Made by a program: the position numbers and the translations under genes. The notes under the pieces were generated by a model. The model was not told where the DNA came from. It was given only the letters and a program-made list of their open reading frames with translations, and made no database searches. A stretch of DNA of 16,839 bases, taken from JAXHUM01 sp034189325 (GTDB lineage: Bacteria; Desulfobacterota; DSM-4660; Desulfatiglandales; Desulfatiglandaceae). Where the stretch lies: the NCBI GenBank assembly GCA_034189325.1, contig JAXHUM010000073.1, positions 1 through 16,839 on the forward strand. The letters are read 5' to 3'. Shown here one piece after another: positions 7,598 to 14,531 of this stretch. Each line of letters begins with the position of its first letter. Positions within the stretch are counted from its first letter, which is position 1.

Positions 7598-8560
7598 CTA
7601 TTGTCCGCTGATACGACGAATAGCCTCTTCGGCCTCTTTGATGATTTCTTCGACCATCTCTCTGACGGTCATCACCCTGTTTATCAAACCGGCAGACTGG
7701 CCACATGGGAACACCCCGCCATTGAGGTCTCCACTCATATAGGCCTCTTTTCCCTTGATCCCGGACATGGTTGGAAGAATCTCCTCGACATTGGTCCCCT
7801 TGGCCTCCATGTCCAAGACTTCTTCTGCAACCTTGTTTCGGTAGGCCCTAAGAGGGGCCCCTGCGGACCTCAACAGTAGCGTGGTGGCAGTGACCTCGGA
7901 GTCAACCAGAAGATTTTTGAAATTATCATGAATGGGACACTCTCTGGTCGCGATGAATCGGGTGCCGATGACCACGCCTTCAGCGCCCATGACAAGGGCC
8001 GCGGCCAATCCCCTGCCGTTTGAAATGCCTCCGCCGACCATCACCGGAATGCTGACGGAATCAACGGTTTTGGAAAGAAGGACCAGTGTCGTCACCTCCT
8101 CACCACTGGGATGCCCCCCGCATTCAATGCCTACAATGGTGACGGTGTCTATACCCTCTTTCTCGGCCTTGACAGCATCTCTGACCCGTGCACATTTGTG
8201 CATATGGATAGCGCCGTTCTTTTTGATTTTCTCTATGTAGGCTGCAGGGTTTCTTCCCGATGTTTCAACAATCTTGATCCCCTCTTCGTGCACCGCTTCG
8301 ATCATGTCATCGATACTGAAGGGTCTCATCATGGGAAACAGGTTGATGTTGACGGCAAAGGGCTTGTCTGTCAGCGATTTTGTTTTTCGAATCTCCTCGA
8401 CAAGTTCCTCTTTTGAACTGAAGGTTGCAGATGGGATGATCCCCAGGCATCCGGCATTGGACTGTGCAGCAACAAGCTCTGCCCGTGAGAGCCATTGCAT
8501 GGTCCCCCCAATAATCGGGTATTCAATACCCAACATCTCGGTGACTCGGGTCTTTAACAT
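7598..8560 (-). CDS. Nitronate monooxygenase / FabK-like FMN-dependent TIM-barrel flavoprotein
   Basis: 320 aa, the normal family length. N-terminal LGIEYPIIGGTMQWLS, middle GIECGGHPSGEE (the conserved GGH loop), and the phosphate-binding end VGGGISNGRGLAAALVMGAEGVVIGTRF place it in the 2-nitropropane dioxygenase/FabK family, which bind FMN. In anaerobes such proteins are often annotated as nitronate monooxygenase but more plausibly act as enoyl-thioester oxidoreductases (inference). Start ATG follows GGAGAG. It sits 83 nt after the isomerase gene, among acyl-CoA genes, which favours reduction or oxidation of a CoA-ester intermediate. No NAD(P)H-specific motif was assigned. Confidence 0.82.
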   Translation of the reverse strand: MLKTRVTEMLGIEYPIIGGTMQWLSRAELVAAQSNAGCLGIIPSATFSSKEELVEEIRKTKSLTDKPFAVNINLFPMMRPFSIDDMIEAVHEEGIKIVETSGRNPAAYIEKIKKNGAIHMHKCARVRDAVKAEKEGIDTVTIVGIECGGHPSGEEVTTLVLLSKTVDSVSIPVMVGGGISNGRGLAAALVMGAEGVVIGTRFIATRECPIHDNFKNLLVDSEVTATTLLLRSAGAPLRAYRNKVAEEVLDMEAKGTNVEEILPTMSGIKGKEAYMSGDLNGGVFPCGQSAGLINRVMTVREMVEEIIKEAEEAIRRISGQ

Positions 8561-8643
8561 GGTACTCTCTCCTTTCAGGTGACTGTTGGTTTTATATTTT
8601 TCCGATGCCTATGGCTCGTCCGGCAAAGATGCCTTCCCCGGGA

Positions 8644-9441
8644 TCATTTGCCCTTGAATTGAGGAGGTCTCTTTTCAGAAAAGGCTTTGACACCCTCCTT
8701 GAAGTCCTCTGTCTCAAACAAAAGCACCTGGGCCTGTGCCTCATGGGCCATAACTGTATCGATGTTATTCGTGTCAAGGCCTATGTTCATGATTTTCTTC
8801 ATAAAGCCGAATGCCTTGGACGGCCCTTTGGCATAGCGCAACGCCAGTTTTTGTGTCTCCGACTCCAGCTCCCCTGCCGGCACGACTCGATTGACCAAGC
8901 CTATACGTTCCGCCTCTTTCGCGTCAAGCATTTCTCCGTTAAAGCCAAGTTCCTTGGCCTTTGCTATGCCGATGAGACGAGGGAGGATAAGAAGAGATCC
9001 CGCGTCCGGAACCAGGCCGATATTGACGAAGACCATCTGAAAACGGGCGTTTTCAGAGGCGATAATGATATCACCAGCCAGGGCGAAACCAAAGCCCGCT
9101 CCGATAGCCGGACCATTCACGGAGGTGATGACCAGCTTGTCCAAATTCATCAGCCTTTTAACGAAACTTTCGCCGGATCCCTGGATCCATTCCTTTTTAT
9201 GAAGGATACTCTCAAAGACGTTGGGAGTCGTAATTGTCGACAGGTCCGCGCCGGAACAAAAACCGCGCCCCGCCCCGGTGATGACAATGACCTTAATGGA
9301 ATCGTCCGTCTCCATATCATCCAGGCACAGTTGAAGGTCCTCCGCCATTTTTGTGTTCATGCTATTCATGCTGTCGGGCCGATTGAGGGTGAGGGTGGCG
9401 ATACCATCCTCTTTGTGCAAGATAATAGTCTCAAAATCCAT
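8644..9441 (-). CDS. Crotonase-fold enoyl-CoA isomerase/hydratase, PaaG-like
   Basis: 265 aa. Crotonase fold with oxyanion-hole segments FCSGADL (around 61-67) and PAIGAGFGFAL (111-121). Compared with rat enoyl-CoA hydratase, both catalytic glutamates are gone: Glu144 is Gly118 and Glu164 is Phe138. Instead Asp146 occurs in NIGLVPDAGS, the place of the catalytic Asp of PaaG, which moves double bonds in cyclic or linear enoyl-CoA and isomerises the ring epoxide in aerobic phenylacetate breakdown. A double-bond isomerase is therefore more likely than a hydratase. Start ATG has TAGGAGAA upstream. Neighbours suggest action on an unsaturated ring or branched acyl-CoA made by this locus. Family is sure, isomerase role is inferred. 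Confidence 0.85.
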   Translation of the reverse strand: MDFETIILHKEDGIATLTLNRPDSMNSMNTKMAEDLQLCLDDMETDDSIKVIVITGAGRGFCSGADLSTITTPNVFESILHKKEWIQGSGESFVKRLMNLDKLVITSVNGPAIGAGFGFALAGDIIIASENARFQMVFVNIGLVPDAGSLLILPRLIGIAKAKELGFNGEMLDAKEAERIGLVNRVVPAGELESETQKLALRYAKGPSKAFGFMKKIMNIGLDTNNIDTVMAHEAQAQVLLFETEDFKEGVKAFSEKRPPQFKGK

Positions 9442-9646
9442 TGTCTGTTCTCCTAAGACAAGTTTATTGAACTCCTGGAGACAAAGAGATGGGGTATTGG
9501 GCCGACAAAAAATATGTTAGCAATAAAGAAAGGATTTTATCAACCCTCTTTTCTCCAGGACCTGTCCGTCTTGAAGTCCAAAGGGGCATGTTTTTCGACG
9601 GCCGGCCTCTCTCTTTGTCTCGATCCATGGCACTTACAGGTGCCTA

Positions 9647-10270
9647 TCACCCACGGGGCAGGCCTCGCTCTCCCAGTATGTCCATTGCGGCATTGGCAAA
9701 TCTCTCGAACGATTCATTTCCGTTCAGCCAGCTCATACTGGAGTTGGTGATCTGGGGCTCCCCTTTGTCCGCCAGCCATGCAGCCTGGTAACTGACAAGG
9801 CGGGCGACTTCAATCTCTGTGGCAATCTCAGCCAGCTTGTAGCGCACATCCGGTATGTCTGAGAGGGGCTTCCCCTCCCACGGGGTCTCTTTGACGAATT
9901 GGACAAGGTCTTTAAAGACTGGATAGGCCCTGGCTCCTCCCACATACTGGAGTCTTTCAAAGGCAAGGCCCGCCACTTCCATGTAAAAGCCCCCGCCTTT
10001 TTTGCCGATGATGGCGTCTTTAGGGACTTTCACATCCTCCAGGGCCACCTCGGAGCGCTTGGCCCCCCCGTGCGTCAGGTCGGGTGTCACCGTCACTCCG
10101 GGGCTTGTCAAATCGACCAGGAAGTTTGTGATGCCTTTGTGTCCGGGCGTGATCTTCCAGTCGGTCTTGGCCATGGCAAAGATGTGTGTGCACAACCACC
10201 CTGCGTTAAAGAGCTTTGACCCGTTGAGCAGGTACCCGTCCTCCTGTTCTTCACTAAAACCAAATTCCAT
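9647..10270 (-). pseudogene. Acyl-CoA dehydrogenase with two in-frame internal deletions
   Basis: Open frame of 207 aa, against about 380-400 for the family. It begins as a normal acyl-CoA dehydrogenase (MEFGFSEEQ) with an AGGAGGA ribosome site, then jumps at once to the middle beta-domain (DGYLLNGSKLFNAGW). About 100-140 residues are missing, including the TEPxxGSD flavin loop. It continues through the middle domain and part of the C-terminal helices (RYKLAEIATEIEVARLVSY, ERFANAAMDILG), then joins directly to ERGLPRG-stop, which resembles the usual RGLGLPR tail. The intervening 50-60 residues with the GTSEIQR region are absent. Without these parts FAD binding and catalysis are unlikely. Both joins keep the frame, so it is either a remnant, a misassembly or a shortened non-catalytic protein. 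Confidence 0.65.
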
Positions 10271-10345
10271 ATATTAGGAGTCCTCCTTCTTTCGATGGTG
10301 TGTTCCCACAAGTTGTCATTTCTCCGAAAGATCGGGATTATCCCT

Positions 10346-10438
10346 CTATTCCAGTATGGTGAGGCGCTCTTTTGCCTTTTCGCGGCTTTTGAGGCTTGCA
10401 ACAAGTCCAGGGAGCCCTGAATGATCCTCTTTCATCAT
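10346..10438 (-). CDS. 30-codon ORF translationally coupled to the mutase small subunit
   Basis: The ATG overlaps the mutase small-subunit stop by one base (TGATG), a common coupling arrangement. The product is 30 aa and ends ...SREKAKERLTILE before a TAG. It is too short to identify. Position directly after a mutase, and a weak likeness to the opening of MeaB/ArgK GTPases (a helix ending in a TLIE-like motif), suggest the stub of a lost mutase-chaperone gene. It may equally be a meaningless read-on. Reading past the TAG gives only nine more codons before TGA. Confidence 0.25.
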   Translation of the reverse strand: MMKEDHSGLPGLVASLKSREKAKERLTILE

Positions 10439-10860
10439 CAGGACCCTCTAAGGGATACATGGGTTTTTATGAACTCGATAATTGAATTCATTGGACTGCC
10501 GGACTCAAAGATCGCATCCACTCCCATCTCTTTCAAGAAGGGCATCTCTTTTCTCGGGATCGTGCCTCCCAGCAAGACCAGGACATTGTCGAGGCCCTCC
10601 TGTGAAATGAGCTTCATCATAGAAGGGACAAAACTCATATGTTCACCGGAAAGGGAACTGAGGCCTATGACATCGATATCCTCTTCGATGGCAGTCCTGA
10701 CCACACTCTCAGGAGTCTGAAACTGTCCCAGATAAACGACCTCCATCCCCTCGTTTCTCAGAAAATAGGTGACGACCTTGGCTCCTCGATCGTGGCCGTC
10801 GAGCCCTGTCTTAGACATCAATACACGTATCTTCCTGTCGGCTTTCATCGAGACCCTCAT
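10438..10860 (-). CDS. Acyl-CoA mutase small subunit, cobalamin-binding domain
   Basis: 140 aa from ATG 10860, which has a TAAGGA ribosome site formed partly from the large-subunit stop. The open frame reaches back to 10932, but that added segment overlaps the large-subunit gene and does not look like the family. The base-off B12 motif DGHDRG is at residues 21-26, with His23 as the expected cobalt ligand, followed by GLSSLSG and LLGGTIP, the standard Rossmann-type B12 fold. A stand-alone B12 subunit of about 135-140 aa beside a 550-aa catalytic subunit is the plan of isobutyryl-CoA and 2-hydroxyisobutyryl-CoA mutases and of some archaeal methylmalonyl-CoA mutases. It lies 10 nt after the large subunit. 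Confidence 0.93.
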   Translation of the reverse strand: MRVSMKADRKIRVLMSKTGLDGHDRGAKVVTYFLRNEGMEVVYLGQFQTPESVVRTAIEEDIDVIGLSSLSGEHMSFVPSMMKLISQEGLDNVLVLLGGTIPRKEMPFLKEMGVDAIFESGSPMNSIIEFIKTHVSLRGS

Positions 10861-10870
10861 GCTATCCTTA

Positions 10871-12526
10871 TTACTCAAGGGGAAAGGATGGTGACAATGT
10901 CTCTGACGGGTCATAGCTGTTGCCGTGGGCAAGCCTCACCATACCCATCACTTCGCCGATGGTGGCGTAATGGGAGACAGCATCGATCACATAGGGCATG
11001 ATATTGCTATCTCCCTTTGATTTTCCATAAAGAGTTTTAAGGGAGGCCTCAACAGCCTCGTTGTCTCTTTTGCGTCTGAGGGACTTGATCTTCTCCACCC
11101 GTTCAAGGCCCCTCTCATAGGATATCTCCAGGTGTTCTATCTCCACATCCTCCTCCGGAGGAATGATAAATTCGTTCATTCCAACGATGATCCTTTCTTT
11201 GTTCTCCACCTCTTCCTGGTATCGTGTGAGGGCCTCGTCGATTTCCCTGTCAAGCCACTCGCTCTTGATCGCCTGGATAATCCCGCCCATCTCTTCGATC
11301 TTGTTGATGAGATCCATGATCTCCTGCTCGAGCTTATTTGTCAGCGCCTCCACGTAGTAGGAGCCACCCAAGGGATCGGCAACCCTTGCGATCCCCGTCT
11401 CATGTGCGATGATCTGTTGAATCCTGAGAGAGATCCTATGGGCCTCATCCGTAGGTATGCAGATGGGCTCGTCAAATGTAGTGACCTCCAGGGCCTGGCA
11501 TCCGGTCAAGACGGCGACAAGGGCTTCAATGGATACCCGGGCGATATTATTCAAAGGCTGCTGGGCAACCAGGGAACACCCGGCTGCCTTGGCAGCGCCC
11601 CTCCACCACATGGAACGAGGGTCCTGGGCTCCAAACCACTCTTTCACGATTCTGGCCCAGAGTCTTCTCTCCGCCCTGATCTTGGCTATCTCTTCAAAAA
11701 AATCCATGTGGCAGGAAGGTATCCACGAAAGTCGTCGAGCAAAGTCGTCGATGTCCAGACCTCGCCTTATCAGTTCACGGATAAAGGCGATGGCTATGCT
11801 GAAGAGAAAGGCCACCTCCTGGACAGCGTTGATCCCTGTTTCGCGGAGATTGTAACAGGGAAATATCATGTTCCATTTGGGTACGTTCCTGGTGAGATAC
11901 TCCATGAGGTCGGCTCCCACACGGAAGGCCTGTTCCACAGGGGCTGCGGGACGGTAGCCGCAATACCTTGAGTGGAGCGTATCGGTTATGACCTGACCTC
12001 GCAACTCGGTTATGTTCAGTCCCCTTTTTTCCGCTAGAGAGATATATTGAGCCAAGACCACAAACCCGCAGGCACTGAATGTGTTGGTAAAGGTGCTCAC
12101 CTTTTCCATGGGAATGCCGTCCATCAGCTCCTCCATGTCCGCCAGAGAGGTCAGGGGGACTCCTGTCCTGCCGATGTCGTGAATGGCCAGAGGGTGATCG
12201 GAGTCCATTCCCAGATGGGTCGGGTTGTCGGCAATGAAATCCAGACCTGTTGCGCCGTTTTCGATCATAAACTTTAAGCGGCGATTTGAGTCTTCAGGTG
12301 TGCCATAGCCTATTTCATGGCGCATGGTCCAGAGCTTGCCTCGATACATATCCTTATGTATGCCGCGGGTAAAGGGATAGGTCCCGGGTGAGCCAAGGTC
12401 TCTTTCATAGTCGAGGTCGATATCCTCAGGCGTATAGATCGACTTGACCTCAAAACCGCTCCAGGTCTTGGTGTCGGTCATTTTTTGACGATATGCCTCC
12501 GAGATCCGATCTATCTCTTTCGTCAT
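10871..12526 (-). CDS. B12-dependent acyl-CoA mutase large subunit with divergent active site
   Basis: 551 aa from ATG 12526, chosen over GTG 12532 because AGGGAGGAG lies 5 nt upstream of the ATG. It is a methylmalonyl-CoA-mutase-type TIM barrel: LWTMRHEIGYGTPEDSN, NPTHLGMDSDHP, NVPKWN, RVADPLGGSYYVE. Positions that contact substrate in Propionibacterium MutB differ (alignment by eye): Tyr89 is Glu71, Ser114 is Asp96, Gln197 is Ile180, Arg207 (binds the carboxylate) is Gly190, and His244 (binds the thioester carbonyl) is Asn226; Tyr243 is kept as Tyr225. Methylmalonyl-CoA is thus an unlikely substrate, and a match to isobutyryl- or 2-hydroxyisobutyryl-CoA mutase is not obvious either. It should work with the 140-aa B12 subunit encoded next. 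The reaction is predicted to be a 1,2 carbon-skeleton shift on an unknown acyl-CoA. Confidence 0.92.
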   Translation of the reverse strand: MTKEIDRISEAYRQKMTDTKTWSGFEVKSIYTPEDIDLDYERDLGSPGTYPFTRGIHKDMYRGKLWTMRHEIGYGTPEDSNRRLKFMIENGATGLDFIADNPTHLGMDSDHPLAIHDIGRTGVPLTSLADMEELMDGIPMEKVSTFTNTFSACGFVVLAQYISLAEKRGLNITELRGQVITDTLHSRYCGYRPAAPVEQAFRVGADLMEYLTRNVPKWNMIFPCYNLRETGINAVQEVAFLFSIAIAFIRELIRRGLDIDDFARRLSWIPSCHMDFFEEIAKIRAERRLWARIVKEWFGAQDPRSMWWRGAAKAAGCSLVAQQPLNNIARVSIEALVAVLTGCQALEVTTFDEPICIPTDEAHRISLRIQQIIAHETGIARVADPLGGSYYVEALTNKLEQEIMDLINKIEEMGGIIQAIKSEWLDREIDEALTRYQEEVENKERIIVGMNEFIIPPEEDVEIEHLEISYERGLERVEKIKSLRRKRDNEAVEASLKTLYGKSKGDSNIMPYVIDAVSHYATIGEVMGMVRLAHGNSYDPSETLSPSFPLE

Positions 12527-12573
12527 TGCCACTCCTCCCTTTGTCGAAGATATGAACCTTCCGACCGGCTATT

Positions 12574-12753
12574 TCAGCCATCTTCTCCTTCTTTTGTAGT
12601 GCTTGACATTGCGGTAGCTTTTTTTCCTATCTCACTCATACCCAGATAAAATTCCGTCACATCTTCCTTTTTCCGCAACTCCTTGGCAGGGCCGTCAAAA
12701 AAGAGGTGGAGTCCATTGAGGGAGCTGGCCCCTGTTCTCAGGATGCCTTTTAC
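12574..12753 (-). pseudogene. C-terminal remnant of a Liv-type ABC transporter ATPase
   Basis: An open stretch without a start, bounded upstream by TGA (12756-12754), encodes about 59 residues including FFDGPAKELRKKEDVTEFYL. This matches the C-terminal tail of LivF/LivG-type branched-chain amino acid ABC ATPases (G-PA-EL---EDV-EFYLG). No Walker A, Walker B or signature motif is present. It starts 9 nt after the dehydrogenase stop and ends 47 nt before the mutase start. It is best read as what is left after deletion of a transporter gene. An intact LivG-type gene lies at the right edge of the window on the other strand. Confidence 0.6.
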
Positions 12754-12761
12754 TCAATACC

Positions 12762-13707
12762 TTATAGAGTCCTCGATACGAGCATTCGCTGGATTTCTCC
12801 CGTTCCCAGGAAGATCTGAAAGATCTTGGCGTCGCGCATATATTTTTCTACGGGATAATCTTTCATGTACCCGTAGCCCCCCAAGACCTGNNNNNNNNNN
12901 NNNNNNNNNNNNNNNNNNNNNNNNNNNNNNNNNNNNNNNNNNNNNNNNNNNNNNNNNNNNNNNNNNNNNNNNNNNNNNNNNNNNNNNNNNGGTTATTTTA
13001 AAGCCGTCGCCCTCCCTGCCCACTATGTTCTCTTTTGGGATACGGGCGCCTTCCAAGATAAGCTCGGCATTCTGACAGGTCCTGTGCCCCATCTTGTCTT
13101 CCACCTTCCCGATGGAAAGGCCTGGTGTGTCTGCCGTGATGACGAAGACCGATTGCCCTTTTGGCCCGTTGCTCTTGTCCGTCATGGCGCACAAAAGATA
13201 GAGTTCCGAAACACCGGCATTGGTGATGAACCGTTTGGCGCCGTTAATAATATAGTGGTCTCCCTCCAGCTTTGCCGTTGTGTCCAGGACCGCAATATCC
13301 GATCCATGCTCCGGTTCGGTCAAGGCCAGGCCGCAGAGCTTTGCCTCCTCCTTGTTTATGACGATGGGGAGATATTTTCTCTTCTGCTCTTCCGTCCCGA
13401 AATCCATCAGCGGTTTGGCTATTGCGAGAGATTCCAGCATGGCCACAGTGACCCCGGCATCGCCAAAGGCCAGCTCCTCCGACACAAGGGCCATGGTGAA
13501 GATATCCGACCCGATTCCCCCATATTCCGGCGGTACAAACATATCGAAAAAGCCGTTCTGGGCCATCTTGTCCATCAGCTCTTTGGGATAAGGGTGGTCA
13601 GGGTCTCTGTCCACTTCAACGGCCACAGGTCTTATTTCGTTAAGGGCAAACTTCCTCGCCATGTCTTGCAGTTGAATCTGTTCTTGAGTCAATGAGAAAT
13701 CGAGCAT
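12762..13707 (-). CDS. Acyl-CoA dehydrogenase, interrupted by assembly gap
   Basis: N-terminal 239 residues are intact: LDFSLTQEQIQLQDMARKFA, the flavin loop CGLALTEPEHGSD, then GDGFKIT up to the gap. After the gap the true C-terminus is 42 residues, from QVLGGYGYMKDYPVEKYMRD to RMLVSRTL and TAA at 12764-12762. Both flanks end on codon boundaries, so the real gap should be a multiple of three; family length (about 380 aa) implies roughly 300 nt, not the 100 N shown. The FAD enzyme oxidises an acyl-CoA at C2-C3 and feeds electron-transfer flavoprotein. The usual catalytic Glu of YEGTSEIQ is replaced: the sequence is IFLGTGEIQ, so the base must lie elsewhere (possibly in the missing part, as in isovaleryl-CoA dehydrogenase) or activity differs. 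An AAGGAGG site precedes the ATG. Confidence 0.9.
12891..12990. other. Assembly gap of 100 N
   Basis: A run of exactly 100 N inside the acyl-CoA dehydrogenase gene, typical of a scaffold placeholder. The length is not informative. The flanking protein segments belong to one gene, which supports the join of the two contigs. Confidence 0.98.
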
Positions 13708-14273
13708 CCTTTATCCTCCTTTGTGTACTGTCGCAGTCCTTTGAAGACGGGTCAAGATAGGGGATGTTGCCGTCGAATCTATGAAGGGGCGTTTTAGGCC
13801 ACCTCCTTTTTTCCCTCGACCCAGGTCAATGTGCCTGTTTTCAAGAGACGAGTAGGTGAGACTCGCAATGATTTTCCTCCAAATAGGGTCTGATCGAAGC
13901 CTTAGAAAGAGGTTTTGACAATCGTGTAAGTGGGTAAAGCCCGGTTTATTAAGCAGATCGTGGAAAGTCTTGTAATCGTTTTAAAAAAAAGGAATTATAG
14001 TATGGTCAAATGAGATGGACAATAGCATGCCTCAAGAAGACACTGTCTTTACGCATCGAAGGATTTATTTGTGTAACATCTTAATCAGATCGGACATGGT
14101 TGTTTCAGGGAAAGCGAATGGAACCATCTTCGATGGTGTACAGGCAGTATAAACGGCTACAGGAAATTCAGTATTCAAAAACCACGCTGGTCTTCAGCCC
14201 ATCTTTTGTTTCGCTCTGGATCCTTCGCAATACCCTGAAGTCTAATCCTCTTTAAATGTTAACCATCATTTAC

Positions 14274-14313
14274 TTTATGATAGTCATTTAATATTATAAT
14301 TTCGTTTTGTCAA
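14274..14313 (-). promoter_or_regulatory. Promoter/operator block, leftward copy
   Basis: Minus strand from 14313: TTGACA, then an AT-rich stretch containing TTATAATATTAAAT and CTATCAT. It is 34/40 identical to the rightward copy at 14457-14496. TTGACA may pair with TAAATG 17 nt on; TATAAT itself is only 9 nt from TTGACA, too close for a canonical pair. Probably drives or regulates the leftward operon starting with the acyl-CoA dehydrogenase. Confidence 0.55.
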
Positions 14314-14456
14314 TAAAAAATCTTGTATGCTGATATAGGGATCAAAAAATCGAATAAGGCAAAACCAGATTGTTGCCGTTATTTTCATGTGCCCCGTATC
14401 CTCTCGAATTTCTTTTGAGTCTCACCTGTTTTGAGCTCTTATCTTCTCTTTTGGTG

Positions 14457-14496
14457 TTGACAAAATGAAATTATAATACTAAATACCTATTATTAA
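14457..14496 (+). promoter_or_regulatory. Promoter/operator block, rightward copy, ahead of TetR gene
   Basis: TTGACA (14457-14462), then TATAAT (14472-14477) and a near-palindrome ATAATA-N9-TATTAT (14473-14493), the usual size of a TetR operator. The block ends 35 nt before the TTG start of the TetR gene, so autoregulation is likely. It is an inverted, 34/40 identical copy of 14274-14313. Confidence 0.6.
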
Positions 14497-14531
14497 TTAA
14501 ATCAAGATCAGAATTTGAAGGGAGTTAGCTT

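Larger units (their letters stand above)
13708..14531. other. 824-bp divergent intergenic region, no convincing gene
   Basis: AT-rich, especially 14250-14520. It separates the leftward dehydrogenase operon from the rightward TetR gene. Contents: the two inverted 40-bp promoter/operator blocks; a small hairpin ACCATC-TTC-GATGGT (14123-14137); TTAAATG/CATTTAA arms (14252-14258, 14285-14291) around ATCAT/ATGAT (14265-14269, 14277-14281); and a strong ribosome-site-like AAAGGAGGTGG on the minus strand near 13800 with no gene after it. A 45-codon plus-strand frame (14015-14152) and a 42-codon minus-strand frame opposite it lack ribosome sites and are not called. If the leftward block is the operon promoter, the dehydrogenase mRNA has a leader of more than 500 nt. 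Confidence 0.7.

Noticed and set aside
8605..9456. A 283-codon plus-strand open frame opposite the PaaG-like gene
   Set aside because: Exact antisense shadow of a clear crotonase gene with a ribosome site.
9442..9646. Short open frames between the deleted dehydrogenase and the PaaG-like gene
   Set aside because: About 40-54 codons each, in different frames, without ribosome sites or recognisable similarity.
10346..10348. TAG after the 30-codon ORF read as pyrrolysine
   Set aside because: Only nine codons follow before TGA, there is no family match, and no pyl genes are seen in the window.
12754..12890. Reading the dehydrogenase straight through the 100 N
   Set aside because: That frame gives a meaningless tail; another frame gives the standard QVLGGYGY...GTGEIQR end of the family, so the N count is not real.
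13935..13948. A second copy of the CCGGTTTA operator half-site upstream of the dehydrogenase
   Set aside because: Only one half matches; the other arm has mismatches, so it is within chance for a region this long.
14015..14152. 45-codon plus-strand ORF in the divergent intergenic region
   Set aside because: No ribosome site, no recognisable motif, and a frame of similar length is open on the opposite strand.
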